From contig NZ_PIZV01000055.1 of NCBI RefSeq assembly GCF_002835665.1, positions 1 to 64,000 of the forward strand: a stretch of 64,000 bases of DNA, read 5' to 3'. Position numbers and translations under genes: made by a program. Every line of letters begins with the position of its first letter. The first letter of the stretch is position 1. This document shows, piece after piece, positions 27,821 to 38,337 of the stretch. A model generated the notes under the pieces. The model saw only the letters and a list, made by a program, of their open reading frames with translations, searched no databases and was not told where the DNA came from. Source of the stretch: Chryseobacterium sp. PMSZPI (GTDB taxonomy: Bacteria > Bacteroidota > Bacteroidia > Flavobacteriales > Weeksellaceae).

Positions 27821-30667
27821 ATGAATGTGAAACTAAGTGTATTAAGTGCCGGAGCATTGTTTTTTATAGGACAAACAGCCTGGGCACAAAAAGTGAAAAA
27901 GGATACTGTTCTTCAAGAAAATAAAATTGATGAAGTTGTTGTTACAGGATATCAGAAAAAGGCAAAGGATGAAATTGCTCAAGCCCAATCTACTATTACT
28001 GCTGATGAATTAAAAACACAAACACCAACTACTTCTGTGGGGAATATGCTTCAAGGTAGGGCATCGGGAGTATTTGTTCAATCAAGAAATGGGCAGCCCG
28101 GATCAACAGCTGAGATTAATATTCGTGGTATTTCCGGATTTAGTGGGAATTCGGAGCCACTATATGTTGTGGATGGTATTTATATGACTGCCAGACAATT
28201 TAACGCCGTAAATGGAAATGACGTTGAAAATATGGTTGTTTTAAAAGATGCTGCTGCAACAGCTCAATATGGTTCCAGAGGAGCGAATGGGGTTGTTGTA
28301 GTGACGACAAAAAAAGGAAGAAATGGAAGAACACAATATTCATTTGAAAATAGATTAGGGTTTTCTCAAAAGATTTCCGATAAAGAATTGAATTTTGAAA
28401 TGATGAATTCTGCTCAGAAATTACAATATGAAAGAGAAATGAGAGCTTTAGGTTTGTCTGGACTACCAAATTATACTGCAAATCAGGAGCAAGAGCTCTT
28501 AAAATTAGACCATAATTGGCAGAAAGATATTTTAAGAACCTCATTTTTACAAAGCTATTTGTTTTCAGCAAGGGGTGGAAGTGAAAAAAATAAATTCTAT
28601 TACTCTTTAGGGTATGATAAAGATAATGGTATTGTTCGTGATATTAACGGACTGGATAGATATACTGGAAGATTTAATTTTGAAAATAATCTTAGTGATA
28701 AATTAAAAGTTGGGTTGGATCTTGGAATAGCTTATCAGTATACACAAAATGTTAGAGATAGAAATAATGCTCAGAGTCCTTTTGGTTCAATGTATCGATA
28801 TAACCCTTTTGAGTCTGTATATAATCCTGATGGATCATATAATTATAATTTAAGACAGGGTTTTAACATTATTGAAGCATTAAGGAATAATCTTGATTAT
28901 GAGCAAAGATTAAGATTAACGGGAAATGTCTTCGGAGAATATAAGATTAATAAGAATTTATCTTATAGAATGTATTTTAATACATTGTATGATAACTTAG
29001 TGAATACAAATAATTTGAAACGAGGATCTCAGCTTGATGTTATTGTAAACGGAGCAGCTGGATTAGGTACCCTTAGGAAAACTACATTTTATTCATTCAA
29101 CTATATTTATGGGAATAGAATAGATTTTAAAAAACAATTTGAGGATCATTTTATTAGTGCTACAGGGGTTGTAGAGTTTAATAGTGAATTTACCGAAAAT
29201 ATTGCAGCAAGTGGGACTAATTATAAAAACCCTAATTCCGATGCTCCTTCAAATACAATACCTTCAGATAAAAATACATTTACCGGAGATAAAGTAAAAA
29301 GCACTTTGTTTTCTTTATTGGGGTTATTTGAATATAATTATAAAAAGAAATATTTGATTACCGGATCTATTCGCCAGGATAAAAGTTCGAAATTTGGTGC
29401 AAACAATAAATCTGGAATATTTTGGAGTGGAAGTTTAGCATGGAATATAGCTAAAGAAGAATTTCTTAATGGTGGCTTTTTCAATGAACTTAAATTAAGA
29501 GGATCTTATGGGACCGTGGGAAATGATAGAAGTATTCCAAATTTTGCCAATGTTGGTTATGTTTCTTATGGAGATTATGGAACTGGAGCAACAATGACTC
29601 CAACCACTATAGCAGGAAATCCGGATATCAAATGGGAAACTAATAAAACAACGGATTTAGGAATTGATTTTGCATTTCTTAATAATAGGTTCAGAGGTGC
29701 TATAGAGGTTTACCGAGCAGATAGAAATGATTTTATTCAATTGTTACCATTACCATATGAATCGGGAAATTATTCTGTCTATCGGAACCTTGGAGATATG
29801 CGTAATGAAGGACTTGAAACGGAATTTACTTTTGATGTAATCAGAAAGAAGAATCTGAAACTTTCATTAAGAGGAAATTCTACATGGCAAAGATCTAAAA
29901 TAACGTCCCTCGATGGGGTTAGTACACAAAGAAATCTTGGTGAGACAAGCTTAAAAGTAGGAGAAACTCCATATTTCTACAGATTGGTAGAATATGCAGG
30001 AGTTAATCCGGCTGATGGAAAAGCATTATATTATACGGACAGAGCTACACCTGATGCTGGTGAGAATTTTTATACCATCAACGGAAGGACAGCAACAGAT
30101 GTATATAATGCGACAGCAGATATTAAAGATCTTACTAATAAAAGCCCTATTCCAAAGTTCTTTGGAGGATTTGGTTTTACTTTAGAGGCATATGGGTTCG
30201 ATCTTTCTGCAGATTTTTCATTTAAAACGGGAGCTTACACTTACAATTATCAAACGAAAATTTTACAAAGTGCATCATCCAGAACAAATAATATGAGTAC
30301 AGATGCTTTTAATTATTGGAAAAATCCTGGAGATACTAATGTTCTACCTAAACCAACGGCAGTGGGATTAAGGGATTCTGACCAATTTTTAGAGAAATCA
30401 GATTATCTTAGATTTAGAACATTGATGGTAGGATACACATTTAGTAAGCAAACTTTAGGTGAGAGTATTCCTGTAAATTCAATTAGAGTATATGTGCAAG
30501 GACAAAATTTATTAACATGGACAAGTTTCAAAGGAGATCCTGAAGTAGCTGTCGGTTCGGGAGAAAATCAATTAGGTGTTTCTCAGACTTATGTTTCTGG
30601 TTCATATGCCTTGTTTAGTTATCCTGCTGTAAGACAATTTATGTTTGGTGTTCAAGTGGAATTTTAA
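27821..30667 (+). CDS. SusC/RagA family TonB-linked outer-membrane protein (pair 1)
   Basis: A 948-residue outer-membrane transporter that imports a glycan or peptide captured by its SusD partner. The start is the ATG at 27821, giving signal peptide MNVKLSVLSAGALFF to about residue 22. There is no regulatory beta-sandwich domain; a short linker (VKKDTVLQENK) leads straight to EVVVTGYQKK and the plug with the SusC signature SAEPLYVVDG-like GNSEPLYVVDGIY and DVENMVVLKDAAATAQYGSRGANGVV. The barrel ends MFGVQVEF. SusD follows after 10 bp. Codon use seems more A+T-rich than in pair 2. Substrate is unknown. Confidence 0.95.
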   Translation: MNVKLSVLSAGALFFIGQTAWAQKVKKDTVLQENKIDEVVVTGYQKKAKDEIAQAQSTITADELKTQTPTTSVGNMLQGRASGVFVQSRNGQPGSTAEINIRGISGFSGNSEPLYVVDGIYMTARQFNAVNGNDVENMVVLKDAAATAQYGSRGANGVVVVTTKKGRNGRTQYSFENRLGFSQKISDKELNFEMMNSAQKLQYEREMRALGLSGLPNYTANQEQELLKLDHNWQKDILRTSFLQSYLFSARGGSEKNKFYYSLGYDKDNGIVRDINGLDRYTGRFNFENNLSDKLKVGLDLGIAYQYTQNVRDRNNAQSPFGSMYRYNPFESVYNPDGSYNYNLRQGFNIIEALRNNLDYEQRLRLTGNVFGEYKINKNLSYRMYFNTLYDNLVNTNNLKRGSQLDVIVNGAAGLGTLRKTTFYSFNYIYGNRIDFKKQFEDHFISATGVVEFNSEFTENIAASGTNYKNPNSDAPSNTIPSDKNTFTGDKVKSTLFSLLGLFEYNYKKKYLITGSIRQDKSSKFGANNKSGIFWSGSLAWNIAKEEFLNGGFFNELKLRGSYGTVGNDRSIPNFANVGYVSYGDYGTGATMTPTTIAGNPDIKWETNKTTDLGIDFAFLNNRFRGAIEVYRADRNDFIQLLPLPYESGNYSVYRNLGDMRNEGLETEFTFDVIRKKNLKLSLRGNSTWQRSKITSLDGVSTQRNLGETSLKVGETPYFYRLVEYAGVNPADGKALYYTDRATPDAGENFYTINGRTATDVYNATADIKDLTNKSPIPKFFGGFGFTLEAYGFDLSADFSFKTGAYTYNYQTKILQSASSRTNNMSTDAFNYWKNPGDTNVLPKPTAVGLRDSDQFLEKSDYLRFRTLMVGYTFSKQTLGESIPVNSIRVYVQGQNLLTWTSFKGDPEVAVGSGENQLGVSQTYVSGSYALFSYPAVRQFMFGVQVEF

Positions 30668-30677
30668 AATTTAAAAA

Positions 30678-32126
30678 ATGAAAAGAATAATTATATCGTG
30701 CTTAGTACTTACTCTTTTTGCGAATGTTTCGTGTGAAAGAGAATTGGATCAATTTTCAAATACAAATACATTTGTTGATGCAGCATTTAAAACATCATCA
30801 GATTATAGGTTTGCTTTAGATGGTATTTATGATGCTATGAAAAGTCCTGGATATTTTTCCGGAGATTCCGGTAATCAGAATATTTTGGCTGATTTGACTT
30901 CTGATAATTTGATTCAGAGCCCAACAGGAAGGTTAACAAATAATAGGGCTTGGCTTTTAGAGTTTGGGTCGGATGATGGTCAAACTACAACTTTATATGG
31001 AGCCGCATATTTTGCTATTTCTAGGGCTAATTTTGTTTTGGAAAATTTAAATAAAGGAATTCTTTCTCCTGCTGAAACACTGCAGGTTGAAGCTGAAGCG
31101 AGAGCATTAAGAGGAATTCTTCATTTTGATATTGCTAGAGCATATTGTAAAATCCCAACACAATCCACAGATGCAAATAACTCTCTTGGAATTGCTTATA
31201 TGACTACTACATCTAATAATCCGGTTACCAGGGATTTAAATGTTGCACAGGTGTATGATAAGATTATCAATGATTTGGAATTTGCAAAAACAAATATTCC
31301 AACTACTAATAGTACGCCCGCACCTTTCTCAAAAGGTCGTTTGAATAAAGCAGCTGTAGCAGGATTACTTTCCAGAGTTTATTTATTTAAGGGAGATAAA
31401 GCAAAAGCTTTGTCTGCAGCAGAAGAATCTATTACGTTATCTCCAAGTGTAGGATCTATCAATAATTTTCCTTTAGTTTGGAATAGTACCAATCAGGATG
31501 GAACTTTATTTGAAATATTAAATTCAGATGCAGAAAGAGTTACTATGGGAGTTTCTTATAATCAGATTGTGGGAGGAGCCATTAGATCGGAGTTTGTACT
31601 TTATCGAGATTTCTATAATTTATATAAAGACACTGATATTAGAAAAAATACTTATTTTCAGGTGAGCGCTTATTCCGGACAAAGTTATGTCAATGTAATT
31701 AAATATAATACGAGAGGTTCTTTGCCAAATGTTGTAAATTATAAATACCTTAGAACTGCTGAAGTCTACCTCAATGGTGCTGAAGCTGCTTTTGATTCCA
31801 ACCCGGCTAGAGCTTTGGCTTTACTTAATATTTTAAGACAATCAAGATATTCTGATTATACTCCATTAAATATAACAGGAACTGCGTTATGGGATGAGAT
31901 TCAAAAAGAAAGAAGGTTGGAATTAATGGGAGAAGCTGACAGATGGTATACTTTAAAAAGATTAGGATTAGGTTTAACAAGGCCTAATCAAGGTGCATTA
32001 AGTAGCGGAGGAGGGAGTCCGGCCCCAACACTTATGCTGTCATCTACAAGTGATAAATGGCAATGGCCAATTCCAATTGAGGCAATCAATATAAATCCTG
32101 GAATTAAGCAAAACCCCGGATATTAG
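30678..32126 (+). CDS. RagB/SusD family nutrient-binding lipoprotein (pair 1)
   Basis: A 482-residue surface lipoprotein (lipobox NVSC, Cys19) that forms the lid of the SusC channel at 27821. Typical SusD features are the N-terminal FVDAAFKTSSDYRFALDGIYDAM, the TPR-like helices with AEARALRGILHFDIARAYC (about 135-155), RLNKAAVAGLLSRVYLF, and the C-terminal EIQKERRLELMGEADRWYTLKRLGL with a final IPIEAININPGIKQNPGY. A terminator follows, closing a two-gene operon. The ligand cannot be read from sequence. Confidence 0.95.
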   Translation: MKRIIISCLVLTLFANVSCERELDQFSNTNTFVDAAFKTSSDYRFALDGIYDAMKSPGYFSGDSGNQNILADLTSDNLIQSPTGRLTNNRAWLLEFGSDDGQTTTLYGAAYFAISRANFVLENLNKGILSPAETLQVEAEARALRGILHFDIARAYCKIPTQSTDANNSLGIAYMTTTSNNPVTRDLNVAQVYDKIINDLEFAKTNIPTTNSTPAPFSKGRLNKAAVAGLLSRVYLFKGDKAKALSAAEESITLSPSVGSINNFPLVWNSTNQDGTLFEILNSDAERVTMGVSYNQIVGGAIRSEFVLYRDFYNLYKDTDIRKNTYFQVSAYSGQSYVNVIKYNTRGSLPNVVNYKYLRTAEVYLNGAEAAFDSNPARALALLNILRQSRYSDYTPLNITGTALWDEIQKERRLELMGEADRWYTLKRLGLGLTRPNQGALSSGGGSPAPTLMLSSTSDKWQWPIPIEAININPGIKQNPGY

Positions 32127-32146
32127 AAGAATGATTAATTAATAAT

Positions 32147-32177
32147 AAAAAAGTTCTACTTAGTAGAGCTTTTTTTG
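32147..32177 (+). terminator. Rho-independent terminator
   Basis: An 8-bp stem (32152-32159 with 32163-32170, one G-T pair) followed by T7 closes SusC/SusD pair 1. Confidence 0.8.
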
Positions 32178-32800
32178 CTACTTATGATAGGGAAGTATTA
32201 TTTAACTCTGTTAATCATAATATTATCAATCAATTTTTATTGAAGAAGTAATTAATACATATTGAAAAAACTTGTAAATCTGTATATATTTTCAGAAATC
32301 ATAATAATGAAAGCAAATGTCGACTGTTTGTAATAGATAAGAGATAGCAAAGTTTCCATAATGAACTATTTTGGAATATATAAATTCGCTTTTTGTTTCA
32401 CAATCAGAAACTAACAGAATAAATACATTAACAGGATTGGATAATTAACAAAAATTTAATTCAAACTTTAGTACAGTTGGCAGAGGTAGATTTTTTTAAC
32501 GCTTTTTACTCTCTTTTTTAACTAAAATTAGCGTTAAAATTCTCTATTTATTCAAAAAAACAGAAATGTTTTGTTTTATATTTTTCGTTATTTTTAATTT
32601 ATTTGGTTTATTTTTTTTCGTTGTTTTGTAAAAATGATTTACTTTGATTTTAATTTTACTATTTATTAAAATTCTGTTAATTTTAAAATTGCTTTTGTTT
32701 TTGTTAATTTTTTAAAAGTAATAAAAAATTTTCTTTATCTTTTTTTTGAGATCCTTATGAATATGCCTGCTCTGGATGTGGGTTTTCGGCTTTTAATAAA
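32178..32800. other. Long A+T-rich intergenic region between SusC/SusD pairs
   Basis: I find no gene in these 620 bp. The right half is T-rich, and short pieces such as TTAAAATTCTGTTAAT (about 32670) resemble the region before pair 1 (about 27628), consistent with duplication of a whole upstream region along with the genes. Confidence 0.45.
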
Positions 32801-32831
32801 TTGATGTTGTAGATATTTATTAACATATTTG
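32801..32831 (+). promoter_or_regulatory. Promoter of SusC/SusD pair 2
   Basis: TTG (32801-32803), a 20-bp spacer and CATATTTG (32824-32831), 28 bp before the ATG at 32860. It matches the pair 1 promoter in elements, spacer and leader sequence. Confidence 0.6.
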
Positions 32832-32859
32832 TCACTTGAATATATTAAAATGTGTTAAT

Positions 32860-35706
32860 ATGAATGTGAAGTTACGTGTTTTGACAGCCGGAGTTTTGTT
32901 TTTTACAGGACAGGCTGTATTCGCTCAGGAGAAAGATTCTAAAAAAGACAAAGAAACTAAGATTGAGGAAGTCGTTGTTTTAGGATATAGTAAAACAGCT
33001 ACAAAAGCTAAAACTACAACATCTTCTGTAACAGTAGGTGCTGAAACTTTAGAAAATAGACCTAATATCTCAGTATTAAACTCAATTCAAGGGACAGCCC
33101 CAGGGATTGTAGTGAACTCTGCGTCAGGTTCTCCAGGTTCTGGTAAATTCAATATACTAATTAGAGGTGCCAGTTCCCTTAATGGATCTACAGATCCTTT
33201 GTATGTTGTAGATGGGGTGATTACTTCTGGATCTCAGTTTAGAAATTTAAACTCTTATGATATTGAAACTTTCAGTATCTTGAAAGATGCTCAGGCAACA
33301 GCAATCTATGGAAACAGAGCAGCAAATGGAGTTGTGGTAATTACAACAAAAGGAGGGAAATTTAATTCTGGATTAAAAGTTTCTTATGATGCTCTTTCTT
33401 CATTTAGTAAATTGCCTAATGCTGATTACAATATGGCAAATGGCCAACAATTGTTATTACTTCAGAAGAATTTACAGACAGGTTTAGGAGCTACTCTATC
33501 TAACGATCAGATTAATAACTGGGGAGTTAATACGGACTGGAACAAACAGTTTACCCGTGTAGGAATTTCTCAACAACATAATCTTTCCATTACTGGAGGT
33601 GGCGAAAACATCAATAACTTTTTCTCATTAGGATATCTTGATAGTGAAGGTACTGTAAGATCTACAGATTTCAAAAGATTTACAATGAGAAACAACCTTA
33701 ATGGTAAGTCTAAAGATGGAAAACTATCTTTTGGGGCTATCGTGGGGTTAGGATACTCTAAGAGAAACCAATTGGATGATGAAACGAATTCAGGTATTGC
33801 CAACAATACACTTCAGAATCCTTTATTTGGAGGAATCCTTTCAAGACCTTATATCGGACCTTCTCCATATGCTAACGGACAGGAGCTATTTAATGCCATT
33901 AAGACCGATGCAACAAATAACAGACAATGGGTTCTTCAAGACAACATCAACGGAGGAATCAGAAACAGATTTACAGAATTAAGTATTTCTGCTAATGCTA
34001 ATGTAAACTATAAAATTACAGATTATTTAAGCGTTGGAAACAGAACAGGTATCGAGTACAAGCAATATGAGAGAATTTTCGCAAGATCTCCACTAGGATA
34101 TCTTTCTATAAGTGTTGCTAATTCAGACGGTTCCAGATATGGAGGTAATGAAGATTTTACGACTACAAGAGATTTAACATTCAACAGTATTACGAATATT
34201 ACATTCAATAAATCTTTTGGAGATCATACAATTACTGCTGCAGCATACATGGATTACATCAAGGCTCATGTCAGTTCAACTTTCCAAAGACAAAATGGTC
34301 TGAATCCATTGCAGTGGGAGTTTGGTGCAGGAACAGGTTATATTCCTTTTAACCCGGATACCCCAAACATTTACAGACCTTCTAACAGTGCTTCAAAAGT
34401 AACTGCAGGTACATTAGCTTATTTTGCTACAGTAGACTACGATTACAAAGATAAGTACGGAGTAAGTGGGGTGGTAAGAAGAGATGGATCTTACCGTTTC
34501 CTTCCTACCAACAGATGGGAGACTTTCTGGTCAGTAGCAGGAAGATGGAATATCGATAAAGAAGACTTCATGGCTAATTCTGGATTCAGACTGCTTAAAT
34601 TAAGAGCTTCCATTGGTACTACTGGTAACCAGAATTTAGGAATAGTAACAGATAATGCTAACCCATTAGCTTTACTTCCGAATAACTTCCTTGATCTATA
34701 TAGCGGTTTTTCAGGATATCAGAATATGTTAGGATACAATTTTGTTAACTTATCAAACCCTTACCTAGAGTGGGAACAGGTGAAACAAAGTAACATCGGG
34801 TTGGATTTTAATTTTAAAGGATTGATCGAAGGTAGTGTTGATTACTATCAAAAAAGAACATCAAGAATGTTCAACGATCTTCAAAGATCGGCAGTTACAG
34901 GATACTATTCAATCAGAGGAAATGACGGAATTCTTGATAACAAAGGTATTGAAGGATTGATCAAATATAATGTGATCAGAAACCAAAATACAAAATTATC
35001 CATTTTCGCCAACGCTGCATACAACTCTAACAAGATCGTTTCTATGAACAGCGAAAATCTTGCAGGAGATGTGGTAAATGCTATTGGTGGACCTGCTGGT
35101 CAATATCAGCTATATACATATGTGGGAGTAAATCGTGATAATGGAAATTTACAATTCCTTGACAAAAATGGAAATGTCACTGAAGCTCCGACATCTGCAG
35201 ACAGAGTACTAACCGGAAAATCAAGATACGCTAAGTTTACAGGTGGTTTCGGATTCAACTTCCAACACAAAGGATGGTTCCTGGATACATTATTCTCTTT
35301 CCAACAAGGAGGATGGATCTATGATAACTTACAATCATGGATTATGGACCCAAGTGCAGCCGCTAATAGAAATCTTTCTGCTGACTTATTGAATGCTTGG
35401 ACTCCCGATAACAGAGATACGGATGTACCAGCATTAAAAGCCAATAACTTAAGCTTAGGCTCTTCAGACAGGTTCTTACACAGATCAGATTTCATAAGAC
35501 TGAAAAATATTACTTTAGGATATAACTTTAGCAAAGATCAATTGGGCAAGCTGCCGGTAAGAGGTATTAAAGTATTTGTTCAGGCAGAAAACCTTTACAC
35601 TTGGACAGATTGGAAAGGATTCGATCCAGAGCCAATTACCTCGTATTCACTAAATGTTTACCCTAACCCAAAAACCGTATCTGTAGGTTTAAATGTTGAT
35701 TTTTAA
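32860..35706 (+). CDS. SusC/RagA family TonB-linked outer-membrane protein (pair 2)
   Basis: A 948-residue outer-membrane transporter. The ATG at 32860 gives signal peptide MNVKLRVLTAGVLFFTG, nearly the same as pair 1. As there, a short linker (EKDSKKDKETK) leads into EEVVVLGYSKTATK and the plug with GSTDPLYVVDGVI and DIETFSILKDAQATAIYGNRAANGVVV. The barrel ends KTVSVGLNVDF. SusD follows after 12 bp. The matching promoter, signal peptide and domain plan mark pairs 1 and 2 as paralogues, but the barrels differ widely, so they probably take different substrates. Confidence 0.95.
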   Translation: MNVKLRVLTAGVLFFTGQAVFAQEKDSKKDKETKIEEVVVLGYSKTATKAKTTTSSVTVGAETLENRPNISVLNSIQGTAPGIVVNSASGSPGSGKFNILIRGASSLNGSTDPLYVVDGVITSGSQFRNLNSYDIETFSILKDAQATAIYGNRAANGVVVITTKGGKFNSGLKVSYDALSSFSKLPNADYNMANGQQLLLLQKNLQTGLGATLSNDQINNWGVNTDWNKQFTRVGISQQHNLSITGGGENINNFFSLGYLDSEGTVRSTDFKRFTMRNNLNGKSKDGKLSFGAIVGLGYSKRNQLDDETNSGIANNTLQNPLFGGILSRPYIGPSPYANGQELFNAIKTDATNNRQWVLQDNINGGIRNRFTELSISANANVNYKITDYLSVGNRTGIEYKQYERIFARSPLGYLSISVANSDGSRYGGNEDFTTTRDLTFNSITNITFNKSFGDHTITAAAYMDYIKAHVSSTFQRQNGLNPLQWEFGAGTGYIPFNPDTPNIYRPSNSASKVTAGTLAYFATVDYDYKDKYGVSGVVRRDGSYRFLPTNRWETFWSVAGRWNIDKEDFMANSGFRLLKLRASIGTTGNQNLGIVTDNANPLALLPNNFLDLYSGFSGYQNMLGYNFVNLSNPYLEWEQVKQSNIGLDFNFKGLIEGSVDYYQKRTSRMFNDLQRSAVTGYYSIRGNDGILDNKGIEGLIKYNVIRNQNTKLSIFANAAYNSNKIVSMNSENLAGDVVNAIGGPAGQYQLYTYVGVNRDNGNLQFLDKNGNVTEAPTSADRVLTGKSRYAKFTGGFGFNFQHKGWFLDTLFSFQQGGWIYDNLQSWIMDPSAAANRNLSADLLNAWTPDNRDTDVPALKANNLSLGSSDRFLHRSDFIRLKNITLGYNFSKDQLGKLPVRGIKVFVQAENLYTWTDWKGFDPEPITSYSLNVYPNPKTVSVGLNVDF

Positions 35707-35718
35707 TAGAGAAAAGTT

Positions 35719-37335
35719 ATGAAAAGAATTATAAATACAATATTAGTTGTAGCAACCTTATCATCTGCTGCATTTACATTAACCGGCTGTCAGGATGCTC
35801 TTGATATTAAGCAGCCAGGAGAATTACAGGAGCAAGACCTGTATACTAGTGTTGCTAATCTAAGCGAAGTTTTAAATGGATCTGTATATGCTCAGTTAGA
35901 TCCGATTGATGAAATTTATTTCACTGCTGTATTTACAGATGAAGTAAAGCCGGGATCTGGAAGTGGAGGACAGGAATATTCACTACACAGATATTTCCTT
36001 GATCCATCCAGTGCTGTTGTAACAGGAGGAACAGTAAGTACTTCTTCAAGTGATGGAATTTGGTTGAATAACTATAAAGTAATAAACAGAGTTAACAGAC
36101 TTCTTGAAGGGGCAAAGAAAATTACACCTGCCAATTCAGACGAACAGAAACAATACGATGCGATCCTTGCACAAGCAAGAGCAATCAGAGCATATTGTTA
36201 TGTACAGTTAGAAGCTTATTTTTCTAAAGATATGAAGAATCCTAATGCGTTAGGAGTAATTCTTCTGAAGGATGTTCCTGCTACGGATGCACAATTACCA
36301 AGAGCTAAAAACCAAGAGGTGTATGATTTCATTAATGCTGATTTAGATTACGCAAGAGGAATATTAGCTTATTCTACTGCTGACCAAGGAGCAAGATATT
36401 TTGCTGATAAAGGATTTGTGAACGCTGTAACTGCTCGTTTTAACTTGTATAGAGGAAATATGCCTTTGGCAAAACAATATGCAAATGAAGTAATTACTGG
36501 AACCAATTTAAAGCTTACTGTGGCTAATCCTATTGTAACAACATCGGCTCCTGTTATTGCAGCGAATGATCCTGCAAGTGCTTGGTCTAAAGAATTTTAC
36601 AATGTAGCAACTTCTTTCAATCCATATAGGAATCTTTGGAATGACTCATCAAGAGGTGAAATTATCTTCTCTCTAAACAGACTTCCATTAGGAGCCGGAG
36701 GTACCATTGGTTCAAGATGGAATACAAACCAGTCTAATATTACAGGTACTCCAATGTGGTTCTGGGGAAGAAACCTATATAACCTGTTCCAGAATATTCC
36801 TGGAGATGTCAGAAAGTATGCTTACGTTGATCCTACTTCCAAGGTTAATGCTAATTATGCCAGTGCAACAGCAGGGGCAACTAGAAATGATGCATTGGTT
36901 ATTGATAAATACCCTGGTAAAACAAGTACGGCAACCAGAAACGATGTAAAAGTTTTCAGATTGTCAGAAATGTATTTCATCTTGGCAGAAGCAGAAGTAG
37001 CTGCAGGAAATCTTTCAGCTGCTCATGATCTGATTCAGAAAGTAAGAGAAGCAAGAAATTATGAAGGATCTGCTACTACTCCTACTTATACAGATGCACA
37101 ATTTGCTTATGCTGATATTTTAAAAGAACGTAGAATTGAATTAGCACTTGAGGGACACCGTTTTCTTGACCTGAAGAGACTTGGTGCATTGGCTAATGTA
37201 AGCATGGACAGAAACCCCACGGATGATATTATCCCGGTTAACAATCTTCCAAATGGTGATTACAGATATACATTACCTATTCCAATCAGAGAAATTTCTG
37301 CTAACCCAAATGTTGAACAGAATGACAAATATTAA
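35719..37335 (+). CDS. RagB/SusD family nutrient-binding lipoprotein (pair 2)
   Basis: A 538-residue surface lipoprotein (lipobox LTGC, Cys24), partner of the SusC at 32860. It shows LDIKQPGELQEQDLYTSVANLSEVLNG, the TPR-like QARAIRAYCYVQLEAYFSKD, RFNLYRGNMPLAKQYANEV, and the C-terminal DILKERRIELALEGHRFLDLKRLG with IPIREISANPNVEQNDKY. It is longer than the pair 1 SusD and differs in the ligand-facing loops. A terminator follows. Confidence 0.95.
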   Translation: MKRIINTILVVATLSSAAFTLTGCQDALDIKQPGELQEQDLYTSVANLSEVLNGSVYAQLDPIDEIYFTAVFTDEVKPGSGSGGQEYSLHRYFLDPSSAVVTGGTVSTSSSDGIWLNNYKVINRVNRLLEGAKKITPANSDEQKQYDAILAQARAIRAYCYVQLEAYFSKDMKNPNALGVILLKDVPATDAQLPRAKNQEVYDFINADLDYARGILAYSTADQGARYFADKGFVNAVTARFNLYRGNMPLAKQYANEVITGTNLKLTVANPIVTTSAPVIAANDPASAWSKEFYNVATSFNPYRNLWNDSSRGEIIFSLNRLPLGAGGTIGSRWNTNQSNITGTPMWFWGRNLYNLFQNIPGDVRKYAYVDPTSKVNANYASATAGATRNDALVIDKYPGKTSTATRNDVKVFRLSEMYFILAEAEVAAGNLSAAHDLIQKVREARNYEGSATTPTYTDAQFAYADILKERRIELALEGHRFLDLKRLGALANVSMDRNPTDDIIPVNNLPNGDYRYTLPIPIREISANPNVEQNDKY

Positions 37336-37360
37336 GAATTAATTTTTTAATATATATATA

Positions 37361-37390
37361 AGAGCCCCGTCTACAACGGGGCTCTTTCTA
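37361..37390 (+). terminator. Terminator between convergent genes
   Basis: A perfect 10-bp stem (37361-37370 with 37376-37385) and 5-nt loop lie between SusD pair 2 and the convergent AraC gene. The T-run is short on the plus strand. Confidence 0.8.
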
Positions 37391-37410
37391 TTGTAATATC
37401 CAATCATATA

Positions 37411-38337
37411 CTATTCACGGAAAATAATTCTGTTTTGGTAACTTTTAGGCGTTATTCCTTCTATTTGCTTAAATACTCTGGTAAAGTAATTAGTATCCGA
37501 AAAACCAGTCTGAAAAGCGGTTTCTTTAATGGTATTTTGTCCTGCCAATAATTCTTTGGCTTTGTTAATTCGTTCCTGCAAAATAAAATCATTAGGAGAG
37601 GTGCCCAATTCGTCTTTAAACATTTTAAAAAAATTGGACTTACTTACATAAGCAAGCTTTGCAATACTTTCAATAGACAATTTTTGATGAAGATTTCTTT
37701 TGATATAGTCTACAACAAATCCCATTCTTGATCTATTTTTTACCATATTTTTTTCAACCATGCTTCTTGCCTGGGTTTGCATTAACCTTATCAAAAGCTC
37801 TTTCAATGCAAAATCTGCCATAATATCTTTTTGAGAATTATCATCCATGGCAATTCGCATGATATTATTAGTGGCAGAGACCAATGCCTGGCTATTAAAT
37901 AGAAAATATTCACTCAACTGAATATTCCATTGTGAGGTTTCATCTATTTTAGGAAGATGGTAATTTAAATAATTTAAAGAGTCCTCTATAAAAACCGGAT
38001 TTAGACTTAATGAGATACATTGTGTCGGAGTTTCATCAGCCTCAGGGAAATCAATAACCATTGTTTCACCGGGAGCAACTAAAATACTTTCTCCCGGAAG
38101 ATAGTCAAAGTAATTGGTTCTATTTTCCAATTTCATATGTTTTTTCCCTCTTAACATTGCTGTAAATGCAAGATTTTCGAAATGAAGTTTTACTCCAAAA
38201 GCTGTTTTATGAGTTTCATAGATACTGAATTCACAATTGTTTAGATTGAACTTTGTCTGGTTTTCAACAAGACTTAATAACTGACTTTCCTTGCGTAATT
38301 CAGGAGTGTTTAATAAAATCTTGCTATTGTTACTCAT
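37411..38337 (-). CDS. AraC family transcriptional regulator
   Basis: A 308-residue regulator with an AraC-type N-terminal sensing domain (about 25-190) and a C-terminal DNA-binding domain (about 205-305): MGFVVDYIKRNLHQKLSIESIAKLAYVSKSNFFKMFKDELG is the first helix-turn-helix region and TIKETAFQTGFSDTNYFTRVFKQIEG the second, ending ITPKSYQ. It is divergent from the aldehyde dehydrogenase gene at 38512 with 174 bp between, so it probably activates the dehydrogenase and DUF779 genes in response to an alcohol or aldehyde. That role follows from neighbours only. Confidence 0.9.
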   Translation of the reverse strand: MSNNSKILLNTPELRKESQLLSLVENQTKFNLNNCEFSIYETHKTAFGVKLHFENLAFTAMLRGKKHMKLENRTNYFDYLPGESILVAPGETMVIDFPEADETPTQCISLSLNPVFIEDSLNYLNYHLPKIDETSQWNIQLSEYFLFNSQALVSATNNIMRIAMDDNSQKDIMADFALKELLIRLMQTQARSMVEKNMVKNRSRMGFVVDYIKRNLHQKLSIESIAKLAYVSKSNFFKMFKDELGTSPNDFILQERINKAKELLAGQNTIKETAFQTGFSDTNYFTRVFKQIEGITPKSYQNRIIFRE

